A stretch of 64,000 bases of DNA from Zelonia costaricensis (GCA_030849075.1 JASAOO010003538.1:39922-103921); one strand, 5' to 3'. Numbered from the stretch's first letter, positions 30,460 to 41,032 are shown. Made by a program: numbers and translations. Notes: generated by a model not told the origin, from the letters alone.

Positions 30460-31513
30460 CGCGGCGTGGAGCAGTCGGGAATGCGGTTGGCAGCGGGAAG
30501 GGACATGGCGTGTCTGCTCAAGCAGCGGAGCAACAGTGCGCGCGTCGGTGTGGCAGACACCCTGCTCCCTCCCTCTCTGTCCACCGCGGACCTGCGCACC
30601 TCCACCGTGCCCTCACGTCGTACATGAGGCCCAGACGCACACTCTGCCTTGCGAGCCCCCCCTCCTTCTTCCCACTGGACCCCTGCGCGTGTGCCGGTCT
30701 TCCTCTGTATCAGTTTGTGACAGCACAAGAGGCCGCCTGCTGATGGGCAGGCGGCCGCCACACACAATAGGCGCCCACGGCGCAGTAAGTACCCCCCTCT
30801 GCAAAGCAGGTTTTCGACTGCGCGCCTGGCATCGCAGTGGGAGATGACGCGTGGACGGCGAAGGCGGCGTACGACGCGCGTTGCGCCTGTCGCAGCTGAG
30901 AGAGGGCACGGGCAGGGGCTTGAGTTGCGCTCCTCGGCCCATCGCTGGGCACTCCCAACGTCACTGCAGTCTGCGCGAAGGAAGAGGGAAGAGGGCGAGG
31001 GTGAAAGCCGCCGTGTGCTTGAGCTGCACGCCGTGCCGCCTCGATGCAGTGCCGCCGCCCCCCACCGCCGGCTTCTCTTGCCCATCACAGCACAGCCCCC
31101 GCTGCCTTCTGGCAACGCTTTCCTTCTCCCACCGCCCCCCGCCCCCGCCCCACTCGTACGTGTGCCACCATCACGTCGCCCCTCCCTCCTCCCCTCCACT
31201 CACTCTCCTCAGTCCTGCTGCACGTCCCGGCGCCGTCCTCAGGCGGTCAGCACACACTTGTCCTCCTCTGTCTGCAGCCGATACGCCCCCGCCCCCCCCC
31301 CCTCCCCCCCTCCCCCCCTCTCCCCTCGCGTGGCCTCATCTGAAGGGCACCTCGTCGCTTCTGCTCATCGTCTTCCTTATCTCCCGTGTTTGCTCCACCC
31401 TCCCCGCCTTCCCCTGACGCACTGCCCGTGCTCCTGCTCCTTCTACGTTCGCACCTCTCACCCACGTGTGCCCGCTCTTGCTGTGCACATCCCTCGCCAG
31501 ACACACACAGACG
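29813..31513. other. Long intergenic region with GGT, GT and C-run repeats
   Basis: No credible gene in 1.7 kb. Features seen are GGT/GTG repeats at 30052-30071, a T run near 30342-30351, a (GT)n tract at 30425-30458 and C runs at 31280-31320. A C/T-rich stretch ending in GCCAG at 31499-31500, 13 bases before the next ATG, is a likely acceptor. Confidence 0.6.
30425..30458 (+). repeat. (TG)n microsatellite, about 34 bp
   Basis: Uninterrupted TG dinucleotides in the region downstream of alkyl-DHAP synthase. A shorter GTGT element occurs at about 30272-30296 with similar flanks (both are followed by GACGCGGCGTGG), suggesting a local duplication. Confidence 0.9.
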
Positions 31514-32803
31514 ATGGAGGGGCTGAGCATCGACGCCGTCACGGGGTACATCTCGAGTGGGGATGGCGAGGCGATGGTGTACGCGTGGTGCGCCACAAGC
31601 CCGTTGTCGTACGCCGCCGTGATCAGCTGCTCCTCGGCCGTCCGCGACAGCGATGGTACAGGAGATCGCACGCCGCACTACCTGCCGTCGTACCGTGCCG
31701 ACAGTGGATGCCTGTGCGTCATCCGGCTGGAGCGCGCCGGCGTCGCGCTGAACAGCTTTACGGTGCGGGTTCCGCTGTGGTTGGCGGCGTGGCAGGCGCG
31801 ACTGCTCTCTCGCCTCTACCGCCGCCGTCGGCTGCAGCTGCATGTGACGGACATTGACAGCCTCCTGCTGGGCGAGCTGCTCTCCAGCTGGGACGGCAGC
31901 GGGGTGCGGGTGACGGAGCTGACGGTGCGGCACCGCCTCGGTGCCTCTGTGAAGGCACACGTCCGCGAGACGGGGCACGCCTTCACAGCCCTCGCGGGGC
32001 TGGAGCGGCTCACAGTCTTGCCAACGCAAAGCGAGCACGGCGCACTGATCGCGGCGGAGTACCTGCCACAGCTTCGCTGCCTCTGCGTACGCGGCTGCCG
32101 CGTAGAGTACCTCAAGCCCCTCCGTGCCCTGCAACACCTGCAAGAGGTGAACCTCGCCGACACGCTTATACGCGACAACGAGCTCGGCATCCTCGCGGCG
32201 CTGCCGTCGCTGACACGCCTTGACGTCTCCGGCTGCTCCCACCTCACCAGCGTCGAGCAGCTCGCCGCAGCCCCGGTGCTGGGGGTGCTGCTGGCGGCGG
32301 GCTGCGAGCGTCTCGGCCGCATCAGCCGGCTCGGCACGGTTGCCACGCTCCGCGTGGTGGACCTCTCCGACAACGTCTTTCTGCCACATGAGGTGGGCGC
32401 CTTCCTAACGCACCCCGAGCTGCGACTGCGCCGGGGCACCTTCCTGCACGTGCGGTGGCCGCGCGACGACCCCGAGGCCGACCTCCCGCTGGCCTCCGCA
32501 ACGCACCTCTACCTATCCTACTCCGTGCTGCCCAACATCCGCTGGCTCTGCGGCGCACGCAACGTTGAGGAGCTGCACCTCGGCCACACAAATGTGACCG
32601 CCGCCGACCTCGCCACCCTCGCCCCGCACACGCCCTCGCTGCGGGTGCTCGCCGTACCGTACTGCGATCGGCTCACGACAGACCTCAGCTTCACGCACGC
32701 GCTGCGGCTGCTGAGCTTCCTTACCATCTCCCGCCGCAGCCTCAGCCTGGCAGCGACCAGCCTGGAGGAGCTCGAGCGCACCATCAGAGTGAACGTGGTG
32801 TGA
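31514..32803 (+). CDS. Leucine-rich repeat protein, function unknown
   Basis: Predicted 429-residue protein. The first about 150 residues are not repetitive (MEGLSIDAVTGYISSGDG onward) and include an amphipathic basic helix (LLSRLYRRRRLQLHV). From about residue 150 onward there are irregular LRRs of 20-25 residues, SDS22- or Cys-containing-like: LPQLRCLCVRGCRVEYLKPL, LQHLQEVNLADTLI, LPSLTRLDVSGCSHLTSV, ATLRVVDLSDNVF, NVEELHLGHTNVTAADL. No signal peptide or membrane segment is seen. It lies directly upstream of a giant LRR/NACHT-like/WD40 gene. The ATG at 31514 follows an acceptor-like AG at 31499-31500; the frame upstream is non-coding in composition. Confidence 0.88.
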   Translation: MEGLSIDAVTGYISSGDGEAMVYAWCATSPLSYAAVISCSSAVRDSDGTGDRTPHYLPSYRADSGCLCVIRLERAGVALNSFTVRVPLWLAAWQARLLSRLYRRRRLQLHVTDIDSLLLGELLSSWDGSGVRVTELTVRHRLGASVKAHVRETGHAFTALAGLERLTVLPTQSEHGALIAAEYLPQLRCLCVRGCRVEYLKPLRALQHLQEVNLADTLIRDNELGILAALPSLTRLDVSGCSHLTSVEQLAAAPVLGVLLAAGCERLGRISRLGTVATLRVVDLSDNVFLPHEVGAFLTHPELRLRRGTFLHVRWPRDDPEADLPLASATHLYLSYSVLPNIRWLCGARNVEELHLGHTNVTAADLATLAPHTPSLRVLAVPYCDRLTTDLSFTHALRLLSFLTISRRSLSLAATSLEELERTIRVNVV

Positions 32804-33645
32804 AGAGCAACACCGGGCCCGCCGCGGGGCGGATTTTGGTTTGTCGCCTCTCCATTCCCCCGTTCTCCTACACCGGCGCGACACGTGCGCACAGGTGGGA
32901 TGAGGGAGGGCCCCTGCGTCAGTAGGACCGCCGGCAACACGCAAGCCGCAGTGTGGCCGGTGACTTGACACGAGGGGCGACCTCCGCTGAGCTACACGGC
33001 ACGGCGCTTTAAAGTCCTTCACACGTGATGCCTGTGGACGGCATTCGAAAACAAAGAGGGCAACACACACACACACACACATGTATGAGAGTGATTGTGG
33101 CTCTGTTGGGGCACGCCGATGTGCGGACAGCGCTGCCACGCCGAGTGCCGGAGGCGCGCTGCGTGTGCGATGCACTCGCTCTCACCTCCCGACTCCACTG
33201 CCTCCCCCCCTCTCCCCTTCGTCTCGGCAGCGCCTGGTACCGTAGTGCCACACTCGCACCGCGGCCTCTGCTTTTCTTCGCTGCCCCCGCCACCGCCCCC
33301 ACCTCCCCTTCACGCGACGCCTCACACTGGCCGCGTCGTCGCCTGAGCCGCTCTCGCCGCTCCTTCCCCAACTCGAGGCGGCTGGCTAGCAGCACTGCAG
33401 CCCCGGGTGTGAGACGCAGCCAAAGGGCTTCACACCTCCCCGCCCCCGCCCCCCCCTTGCAACAGCTACGCCCTGGCTCGCTCTCACCGACCCCTCGCCA
33501 CCCCCATCACACACACGCACACACACACACACACACACATCCAAAATCGGAGCCCTCCGCCGTGGCACGAGGTCCTTTGCCTCGGCATCCGTCCCGCGAC
33601 CCTTCTCTTCCCTTCCCTCCCGTCGCCCCCCCCCGCACGCCCGCC
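32804..33645. other. Intergenic region with CA repeats
   Basis: No gene seen although the next frame is open from 33025. (CA)n tracts lie at 33064-33080 and 33516-33539, with C-rich pyrimidine tracts after each. Confidence 0.6.
33516..33539 (+). repeat. (CA)n microsatellite
   Basis: CA dinucleotides with one CG interruption just upstream of the 33646 gene. Confidence 0.85.
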
Positions 33646-36600
33646 ATGGAGACCGGCACGGCCCTGTACGTGGAGTGTTGCCAGCGGCACGGCGTAAAGC
33701 CCAACGGCGTCATCGAGGCCCAGGTGCGCTCCAGCGACTTCCTCCATCTGCGGCTGCTCGATGCCTCGCACACCTTTCTCGGCCGACTCGGCGTGCTCGC
33801 GGTGCTGTCCTTTGTGCGGCAGCATCAGTGCATCGAGGAGGTGCGGCTGCCACAGAATAGCGTAGACGAGACGTGCCTCGGCCTGCTGGCGGACATAATC
33901 GCTGAGGAGCACCCGCGCCTGCGCAGCGTCGACGTGGCCGGCAACGCGCTCTCCACACCGGCCATCCGGAAGGTGTGGGCCGCGGCGCGGCAGAACACGC
34001 GCTTCACGCACCTCGGGCTGGATGGGTGCGGGGTGCCGGAGGAGTGGGTAACGCGACTGCAAGCGACCCTGCACGCGAATGAGGAGATGGAGGTGTACGG
34101 CTACGAGCCCTACGGCGTGCCGCGCAGCCTGCAGGCGTGGCACACAGTGTTCCTTCTCACCCTCGGCACCGCGGAGGCGGTGCAGGAGTACACGGAGCGG
34201 TGCCTGCCGACGGTGAACACCTACCTGGCCGCGCTGCGGGTGCGCGTGGCGGCCCTGGCGCTCAGCGACGGCGACTCGGCAGAGCAGGTGGAGTCGAAGC
34301 TGGCGCGCTGCCAGGACCCCTTCAACCACCACCTCACGTGGTGCATCGCCCTGCTCAGCGCCGAGCCGCTCGCAAAGCAGCAGCAGTACGCCCTCGCACG
34401 GGTGCTGCGCCAGAGGCCGCCGTCGCGCCTGCCGCTGCGGGACAAGATGGGCCAGCTGCGGCCCCCGCTCTTCCGCGCGGCGCGGGCGTTCTTCTGCTAC
34501 ACCCCCGTATCGTGGGACATGTCTACGGGGATGACGGACGTGGTGCCAGCGACGCAGTGGCTCCGCAGCGTGGGCTTCGCCGGCACGGCCCAGTACGAGC
34601 CGCTCGCCGCCACCGTGACGACCCCGGCCGTGGTCCTCTCGCCCGACAACCGCGTCGCCCGCTGGCAAAGCGACCTCTTCACCTCGCTGCAGACGACCTT
34701 CTGCGAGCCGGTGGTGGACGAGGGCGCGGCCGCGACGGGCCTGCACGCCGACGACGTGTTCAGCCGCGAGGAGTCGAAGCTGTTCTGCATCAGCGCGGAC
34801 GAGGTGGACACGGTGCAGAGCTTTGTGGAGTGCGGCCGCTTCCATCCGAAGAAGACGACGCTGGTGCTGCGGTACGCGTCTGGGCCGTACCGAGACAGCG
34901 GGTCGCCGTTCATCCTGTACGGCGCCGGCTGCATCGGCAAGGGCAACATCCTGTGCAACGTGGCGAGTCTCCTGCTGGATGGGCGGTGCAGTCCCGGCGG
35001 TGAGGTGCCGGCCCGCATCGTGTGCTACGTGGTCGACATCAACCGTAGCAGTGTCGTCATCTTTCTCTACCGCCTCCTGCACCTCTTCAGCCCCGGCCAC
35101 ACGCTGGACTTCACGAGCGTCGACACGCTTGCCGAGACTGTGAAGGAGGTGATCCGGTCGTACACGGGCCCCACCATGGTGCTGCTGCTTGGCCGCATCG
35201 ACCTGCTCGACACGTGCGGGTGCCACTGCAGCGTGCTGGCCGCGTGGATGCCGCACATTTTGCCACCCGCCGTCCGCATTGTCGTCTCCATCGACACCGA
35301 GAGCCCGGTGCTGCCGCTGCTGCGCAAGCGCATGCCGCAGCCCTTCGAGTGCCTCTGCCCGCCGATGACGGAGCTCAGCTCCGTGCAGCTCTTCAAGATG
35401 TACCTGAAGGAGAGCAGCATTGTGCTGCCCGGGATGGAGATGTGGGAGGTGAAGTCGCGCGAGGCCCTCGGCATCTCCGAGAAGAGCTACCTGCAAAAAG
35501 AAGAGGCCATGACGGTGCTGTACCCACGCCTGGCCTCGTCGTACGTGCATCACCTCGTGAACACCGGCCACCACGTGGAGTCCGAGTACGAGACACATCA
35601 GCTCATCGAGGGCGCGCTGCCGCCCACGGTCGCCGAGCTGGTGCAGTCGCTGCACGACAAGGCCGCCATGCTGCACCCGCAGATCACCGTGGAGACGCTG
35701 CTGGTCCTCGTCGCCCTCGCCCCGCTGCCGGCCTCGGAGCTCGTGTACCTCTGCGAGGAGCTCGGGCCGTGCCCCCGCCACACGGCCCTCTCCGCGCTGC
35801 TGCTGCTCTCGGACATGGGTCTCCTGCTGTGGTACCAGGACGCCACCGCCCACGTCGCCCACCCCACTCTGCGGGTGCTCTTCCTCGAACTGTACCGCGA
35901 GCACGTGGCGCAGCTCAGCGTGCTGCTCGAGTCGCACCTCTACCGCCTCGTCATCACGCACAGCGCGGAGGTGCCGCTGGCGTTCTGGCACCTCGTCCCG
36001 CTCATGCTCGAGAACGGAAACATGCGGCAGGCCGCGCAGGTGGTGCGCAACCCGGTCCTGATGGACGTCATCCTGCGACGCGGCCCCGTGCACAAGCTGC
36101 ACGTCCTGGACGCGCTGCTTCGGCTGCTGCAGGCGCGCACGCTGCTGCGCGAGCTCGCGGTGCTGGGCGGTCCCCCGGTGCCGCCGGTGATGGCGGAGCG
36201 GGTGCTGATGGGCTGCCTGCGCGAGGTGGCGGACTACACATCCGATCTCTACCAGACCGCGCTGCTGCGCCGCTCCTTCTCGCCGTACGCGTCGGCGGCC
36301 GCCGCGACGAGCCGCGCGACGCCGCAACTCTTTGTGCGTCCCCTCAACGACGGGCAGGAGAACACGGCTGCCGTGTCGGCGCACACGGGCGACACGTGCT
36401 CGTGGTGCCACTGCCGCGGCTCCTTCGTCGTCGTGGCCACCGGCGACTCCGTGTTCGTCTTCGCCGCGGAGCTGGGCAAGCCGATCGCGGAGCTGCACAT
36501 GCCCTTTGAGCGGCAGCAGCGCATCACAGGCGTGCTGCTGGCTGCCGGCACCCGCGTGCTGGTGGCGAGCGAGACGCAGGTGCTCGTGTGGGACTACGAG

Positions 36601-38337
36601 GGCAACTCGCACTTTCTCTTTGCCGACCTCCGCATTGAGGTGCGGTCGGCCGACCTGGACACCTTCGGCACGCTGCTGGTTGCCACGAGCATCTCCACAA
36701 ACCAGGTGTGCCTCATCGACGTGCTCAAGAAGCGAATTGTACGGGAGCTGCCGGACCTCGAGGAGGGCGTGCGGCAGCGCGGCTTCTTCTGCGGCAACCA
36801 CCTGCTGCTGCTCAGCCGCTGCGTGCTGTGCCTCTACGACGAGGAGATCAAGGAGCACGTCACCTTCACCCACAACAGCCTCGTCACGACGGTGAGCTGC
36901 AACCGCGACGGCCGCGTGCTCGTCTCGTACGCCGGCACCTTCCTGCACGTCTGGACGTCAGCCGGCGACCTCCTGCACCGCGTCGACCTCGGACCCGACC
37001 CGCTGGTGCAGATGCGCATGAACGCGACGGGCGCGCTTTTTGTCACGCAACAGGGCGCGGCGCTGCAGTCGTGGCGCACCCTCAACGGCGCCGTGTGCGG
37101 CACGCTGCACAACCCGTTCTGCGACGACGCCGACGTGGAGTACTTCACCTTCACGGAGGACTCGACCAAGGTGGTGGGGCGCGCCGGCCCGTACGTTGTC
37201 GTCTGGGACGCGAACAAGGGGCACCTCATCGGCGCCGAGTCGGCCCCGACCGGGCTGATCGAGCACATCGCGGTGCACGACAACACCGTCTTCGCGACGA
37301 CGACGGCCGGCTCCGTGCACGCGTGGTCCTTCGAGCGCGGCCTCTCGTCGGTGGACCAGGTGAAGGTGGGCCGCTGCACGACGGACTTCTTGCGCAACGC
37401 GAAGGTGTCGACGCAGGCGATGCAGCGCGTGTCGACGAACCGCGCCGGCACGCTGCTCGTGGCGGTGGACGTCGCACACTACGTGCGGCTCTACTCGCTC
37501 TCCACCGGCGCGCCGATTGCGCACACGATCGGCCGCGTGCGGGGCGCCGTGGCGGTTGGGCCGAACACCATCGCCTTTATCCCGTGTGACGTGCAGGTAC
37601 TGTGCTTCTACTACCTCGGCGGGGAGAGCTTGCTCGATGAGCGCCCGCTGCCCAAGACGGCGCTGCTGGACTCCGAGTACGACCTGCACGTCTCACCAGA
37701 CGAGCGCCACGTCGGCGTGACGGTGCTGCAGCACCACCACAGTCGCATGTTCATCTACGAAGTGGAGGAGAGCGGGACAGCGGCGGTGTGTCAGCTCATT
37801 GGCCACTCGGGGCGCATCATCGAGGCCGACTTCTTCGGCAGCTTCGCCTACACGGTGGGGGAGACGGACGCGTGCGTGCGCCTCTGGAGCGTTACACGGA
37901 AGGCAGAGCGCACGTCCTACACGCACCACTGCCCCATCGTTGCGGCGGCCGGAAACGGGGCTGGGCTGCTCTTCTGCGTCGACGCGGAGGGGTCGGTGCT
38001 GCGGCTGCACGTGGACAACATCGTGTCGGTCAAACACGCGAGTCTCGTCGTGACGAAGTTAGCGCTGCACGCCGCCGTGCCGTCGGTGCTGGCAAGTGCG
38101 GCGCGGCAGATGTGCGTGTGCGACACCCAACTTATCATGGTCCGCGCCAACGGGGAGCTGCTGCTGGTCGACACGGCGCGAGACGACGTGGGCCACCGCG
38201 TGGCCTTCCGTGACTGCGTGTGTGCGTGCATGACTGTCGTGAAGGACGCGCCAGCCCTGCTCACCGGGCACCGCAACGGCAGCGTCTTCCTCAATACACT
38301 CATGCACACCACTGCGGCGGAGCGGGCCCGGCGGTGA
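33646..38337 (+). CDS. Giant LRR / NACHT-like (STAND) / WD40 repeat protein
   Basis: Predicted 1563-residue protein. Residues about 60-150 hold two or three LRR-like units (IEEVRLPQNSVDE, LRSVDVAGNALST, FTHLGLDGCGVP). A NACHT/STAND-like NTPase module spans about 395-620. Its Walker A position reads G426-A-G-C-I-G-K-G433, with Lys432 kept but Gly in place of Ser/Thr. Its Walker B position reads MVLLLGRIDLLD (511-522), keeping D519 and D522 but lacking the usual first Asp. A winged-helix and helical region follows at about 665-850 (HPTLRVLFLELYREHV, FWHLVPLMLENGNMRQA), like APAF1, NWD1 or NPHP3. From about 906 to the end are WD40-type blades, enough for one or two propellers. STAND proteins are signal-dependent assembly platforms. 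The two altered motifs suggest weak or no ATP hydrolysis. The start follows a C/T-rich tract and begins the coding-like sequence. Confidence 0.88.
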   Translation: METGTALYVECCQRHGVKPNGVIEAQVRSSDFLHLRLLDASHTFLGRLGVLAVLSFVRQHQCIEEVRLPQNSVDETCLGLLADIIAEEHPRLRSVDVAGNALSTPAIRKVWAAARQNTRFTHLGLDGCGVPEEWVTRLQATLHANEEMEVYGYEPYGVPRSLQAWHTVFLLTLGTAEAVQEYTERCLPTVNTYLAALRVRVAALALSDGDSAEQVESKLARCQDPFNHHLTWCIALLSAEPLAKQQQYALARVLRQRPPSRLPLRDKMGQLRPPLFRAARAFFCYTPVSWDMSTGMTDVVPATQWLRSVGFAGTAQYEPLAATVTTPAVVLSPDNRVARWQSDLFTSLQTTFCEPVVDEGAAATGLHADDVFSREESKLFCISADEVDTVQSFVECGRFHPKKTTLVLRYASGPYRDSGSPFILYGAGCIGKGNILCNVASLLLDGRCSPGGEVPARIVCYVVDINRSSVVIFLYRLLHLFSPGHTLDFTSVDTLAETVKEVIRSYTGPTMVLLLGRIDLLDTCGCHCSVLAAWMPHILPPAVRIVVSIDTESPVLPLLRKRMPQPFECLCPPMTELSSVQLFKMYLKESSIVLPGMEMWEVKSREALGISEKSYLQKEEAMTVLYPRLASSYVHHLVNTGHHVESEYETHQLIEGALPPTVAELVQSLHDKAAMLHPQITVETLLVLVALAPLPASELVYLCEELGPCPRHTALSALLLLSDMGLLLWYQDATAHVAHPTLRVLFLELYREHVAQLSVLLESHLYRLVITHSAEVPLAFWHLVPLMLENGNMRQAAQVVRNPVLMDVILRRGPVHKLHVLDALLRLLQARTLLRELAVLGGPPVPPVMAERVLMGCLREVADYTSDLYQTALLRRSFSPYASAAAATSRATPQLFVRPLNDGQENTAAVSAHTGDTCSWCHCRGSFVVVATGDSVFVFAAELGKPIAELHMPFERQQRITGVLLAAGTRVLVASETQVLVWDYEGNSHFLFADLRIEVRSADLDTFGTLLVATSISTNQVCLIDVLKKRIVRELPDLEEGVRQRGFFCGNHLLLLSRCVLCLYDEEIKEHVTFTHNSLVTTVSCNRDGRVLVSYAGTFLHVWTSAGDLLHRVDLGPDPLVQMRMNATGALFVTQQGAALQSWRTLNGAVCGTLHNPFCDDADVEYFTFTEDSTKVVGRAGPYVVVWDANKGHLIGAESAPTGLIEHIAVHDNTVFATTTAGSVHAWSFERGLSSVDQVKVGRCTTDFLRNAKVSTQAMQRVSTNRAGTLLVAVDVAHYVRLYSLSTGAPIAHTIGRVRGAVAVGPNTIAFIPCDVQVLCFYYLGGESLLDERPLPKTALLDSEYDLHVSPDERHVGVTVLQHHHSRMFIYEVEESGTAAVCQLIGHSGRIIEADFFGSFAYTVGETDACVRLWSVTRKAERTSYTHHCPIVAAAGNGAGLLFCVDAEGSVLRLHVDNIVSVKHASLVVTKLALHAAVPSVLASAARQMCVCDTQLIMVRANGELLLVDTARDDVGHRVAFRDCVCACMTVVKDAPALLTGHRNGSVFLNTLMHTTAAERARR

Positions 38338-39358
38338 TGAGGCACGCGGCGGGCCGACGGAGAGCGAGAGTTGCGATCCAGGCGGTTTGCCGGCTGAGTG
38401 ACGAGAAGGGTGCGCTTTGTTTCTTGGTTTCACCTGCTCCCGCTGCTCGAAGCGGCTTGATGGTGTTGCTGCTCTCGTAACGCATGTACTCAAGACTTGT
38501 TCTCTTTCTCGTTTCCATGATGATGTGCACTAATGCACGGTGTTTGGCGGCTCCACATGTACATCCAACGCCTGTTCTCTTGCACCCCTCCATACACACA
38601 CACACACACGCACACAAAGTATCTGAGTGGAAAAGCGGCGGTGATGGCTTCTCACGAGGTGTGCAGAGGTGCGCTGAATCGCCACGCCAGGGCATCAGCG
38701 AGAGCGGCCTCCGCCCGTTAACATGTCCTCGTAGAGTCCTCGTCTAATGGTTCATTGCTGCGAGTGTCGTGCCATGTCACAGCACCGCGCCTCCTTCCCC
38801 TCACCCCTCAAGGAGCGTCGCACAGGCCTCCTTGTCCGAGGCGCTCGTTCCTCTCCCGTGCAACGCGCCGGCGAGGGGCGTGAGAGAGAGGCCCGTTGAT
38901 GTCTCAACATGCCCTGCGCCCACCACCCCTCCTCCCTTCCACCGCCCCCTTTCTCATGTCCCGCGCAGGGGCCAACGGCACCCCCGCCCACACTTCATTT
39001 CCTGTCCTTCTCGATCTTGAGCACAGTACGTGCGCAGCAGGCTGCAGCGCCCTCGCCCCCCTCCTCTCCTCTCTCAGTGCCTCCTTCCCTCCTCGCAACC
39101 CCCGCTGCGGCTCCTCTGCGCTGCACTCTCGACTTCTTTTCCTTTTCTGCACTCACGCCATCCAAAACATAGACAGCACGTGATAGAGAGACGCCCCCCC
39201 TTCCCCCTCCCCCCATCGCCCCTACACACCAACTCACTCCTCGGTTTCATCTCATACGTAGATACCGCACTTTGTGCTCGACGGTGTCCCGCACCTCCTC
39301 CTTCATCCTTTATCCTTCATATCTCATCCCCCACTCGCCACTCACCAGATCCCAGCAA
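38338..39358. other. Intergenic region
   Basis: No credible gene. A (CA)n stretch lies at about 38594-38620, C/T-rich tracts fill 38920-39350, and the last stretch before the ATG at 39359 contains possible acceptors (CACCAG, CCCAG). Confidence 0.55.
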
Positions 39359-39757
39359 ATGGACGGCTACCCGGTGCGACGGAGTTGCGCGAAGCGGCCG
39401 AGGGACGAGGCAGCGGCCACCATCGCGGGCGAGGTACAGGCAGCCCCGCTGGACCACCTCTTCGCGACCCCACCGCGCGCCACCAACGGCACGGCGCTGC
39501 TGATCCCGTCAAACCCCTTCGTCGCACCGGTGCACTGCTCCCGCTCCCCTTCGCTTTGCACGACGAGCGGCACCGACGGCGGCCTCTCCGACGACAGCGT
39601 CTTCGTGCTGGACATTGGCAGCCACAGCGGCTCGCGGTCCCGCCTCCGCCCTTCCACCTCCGCCCCTAGCGAGGCGGAGGTGAACCAGTGGCAACGCGAG
39701 CTGACCGACTTCTTCACGCGCCTCGACGAGCGCCCCCTCCGCACGGTGCCGCAGTAG
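39359..39757 (+). CDS. Small hypothetical protein
   Basis: Predicted 132-residue soluble protein with no family I recognise. The N-terminus is basic (RRSCAKRPRDE), which could be a nuclear signal. The middle is Ser/Pro/Thr-rich. There is an acidic patch (GLSDDSVFVLDIGS) and a predicted amphipathic helix close to the end (EAEVNQWQRELTDFFTRLDE, about 103-122). No membrane segment. Third codon positions are GC-rich as in neighbouring genes. The frame is open back to 39272, but that part reads as pyrimidine-rich leader. It lies in the same orientation between the WD40 giant and the UBM protein. Function unknown. Confidence 0.68.
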   Translation: MDGYPVRRSCAKRPRDEAAATIAGEVQAAPLDHLFATPPRATNGTALLIPSNPFVAPVHCSRSPSLCTTSGTDGGLSDDSVFVLDIGSHSGSRSRLRPSTSAPSEAEVNQWQRELTDFFTRLDERPLRTVPQ

Positions 39758-41032
39758 CCGACTGCAGCGCCGCCGTGGTGATGCACAGCGGCGCTGCAGA
39801 TGGCTGTACAACCACTGGCACCCCTCTCCCACAACACAGGAGGCACCACACGCACGCGCCTGAGAAATAGAGACGAGGAAGGGGGGGGGGCGCATGACCA
39901 CAATCACCAGAGGTACTCCGACACCGACCGCCTCCATAGACGCACGCACAACCACCACGCGGTTTGGCTGGCCGATCCTTTGTGTGCACACTCCCTCTCG
40001 TCTTCATCCGTGTGCTATGGCAGCCCCGCTGCGCCGTCCCCCCTCCACCCCCCACCTCATAGATAGAACCACTCCTTGCTTCTCCCTCCTCCCCCTCGGT
40101 GCGGCGACGCGCCCGACTTGGCGAGGTCGCCTTGGCTCGCTCCTCTCCGCACCTCCGCCCCTCCTCCCACTGCGTGACTTGTCGGGTCCCACTCTCGCCC
40201 CTCTCTGCGCCACACAGCAGTGCGCTCGCCGCTGCGGTCCCACTCCTGCCCCCGTCCCACGTTGCCTTTGCGTTACGCATCACCTACAAACACACCTCAC
40301 CCGCCCCCTTCCTTTGGCTCGACGTGCCACCCATCCGTCCGCGGATGCCCCGCTCGCCGTCTCCACGCCACCAGCTCCCGCCCTCTTCTTCTCTCTTTCC
40401 CTCCCTGTCATCACTCGTGCGAGGTGCCCCAGACACCGGGTCGGCCTGCTGGATGGCGTGTCACCCCCTCCCCGTATTGCGCTGAGTACGCTAATAAACC
40501 ACCCGCCCGCGTGTCATGCTAAGGGCACAACAGAGACCGCCCAAAGATTCGGTAGGGCCGGCACGCAGCGCCAGCCCTGCCCGACACCGCTGAATGGCGC
40601 CGGGGCTTCTCGTCGCGCGGGAACGTCTTGCACGGCTTTTAGCCGTGCTGAGGGGCGTAGCGGCGCGTCCGTGGCTCGTGGGCGCGTCGCCAGCGCCTCC
40701 AGGGCCGGCTCGCCCCTTGTCGCCACTGTGAAGGGCCCGTCGCCGGCCTGCGGTGCGCCTCGTGGCACTCCACGTGCCCCGCTCTCCTCACCTTGCTCCA
40801 CTTTCTCTCTCCCTCTATCGCCCACCCCTCTGGCATCGAACACGTTCCTCTCCCCATCACGGGTGCTTCCCTCCCCCCTCCCGCCTCCCCCCTCCCCACC
40901 GCATCCATCCGTTGCCAGTCTCTGCACTCCTTTCCACTTTGTTCATCCCCCCCTCCGCATCACGCAAAGTTGAGCCGCGCTCTCTCACTCTCTGTTTTCC
41001 GCACTCCCCTTCTCTCTGTACTACCATACACG
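39758..41032. other. Intergenic region with a short perfect hairpin
   Basis: No credible gene in 1.27 kb. There is a G run at about 39882-39890, C/T blocks throughout, a perfect 8-bp hairpin at 40630-40648, and a C/T-rich stretch up to the ATG at 41033. Confidence 0.55.
40630..40648 (+). other. Perfect 8-bp stem with 3-base loop
   Basis: GCACGGCT, loop TTT, AGCCGTGC. It lies in non-coding DNA about 385 bases before the UBM protein gene. It could be part of a small structured RNA or chance. Confidence 0.45.

Noticed and set aside
33484..36948. 1154-codon open frame on the minus strand
   Set aside because: It is antisense to the LRR/NACHT/WD40 gene. GC-rich third positions remove stops on the opposite strand; the translation has His/Arg/Val bias and no domain.
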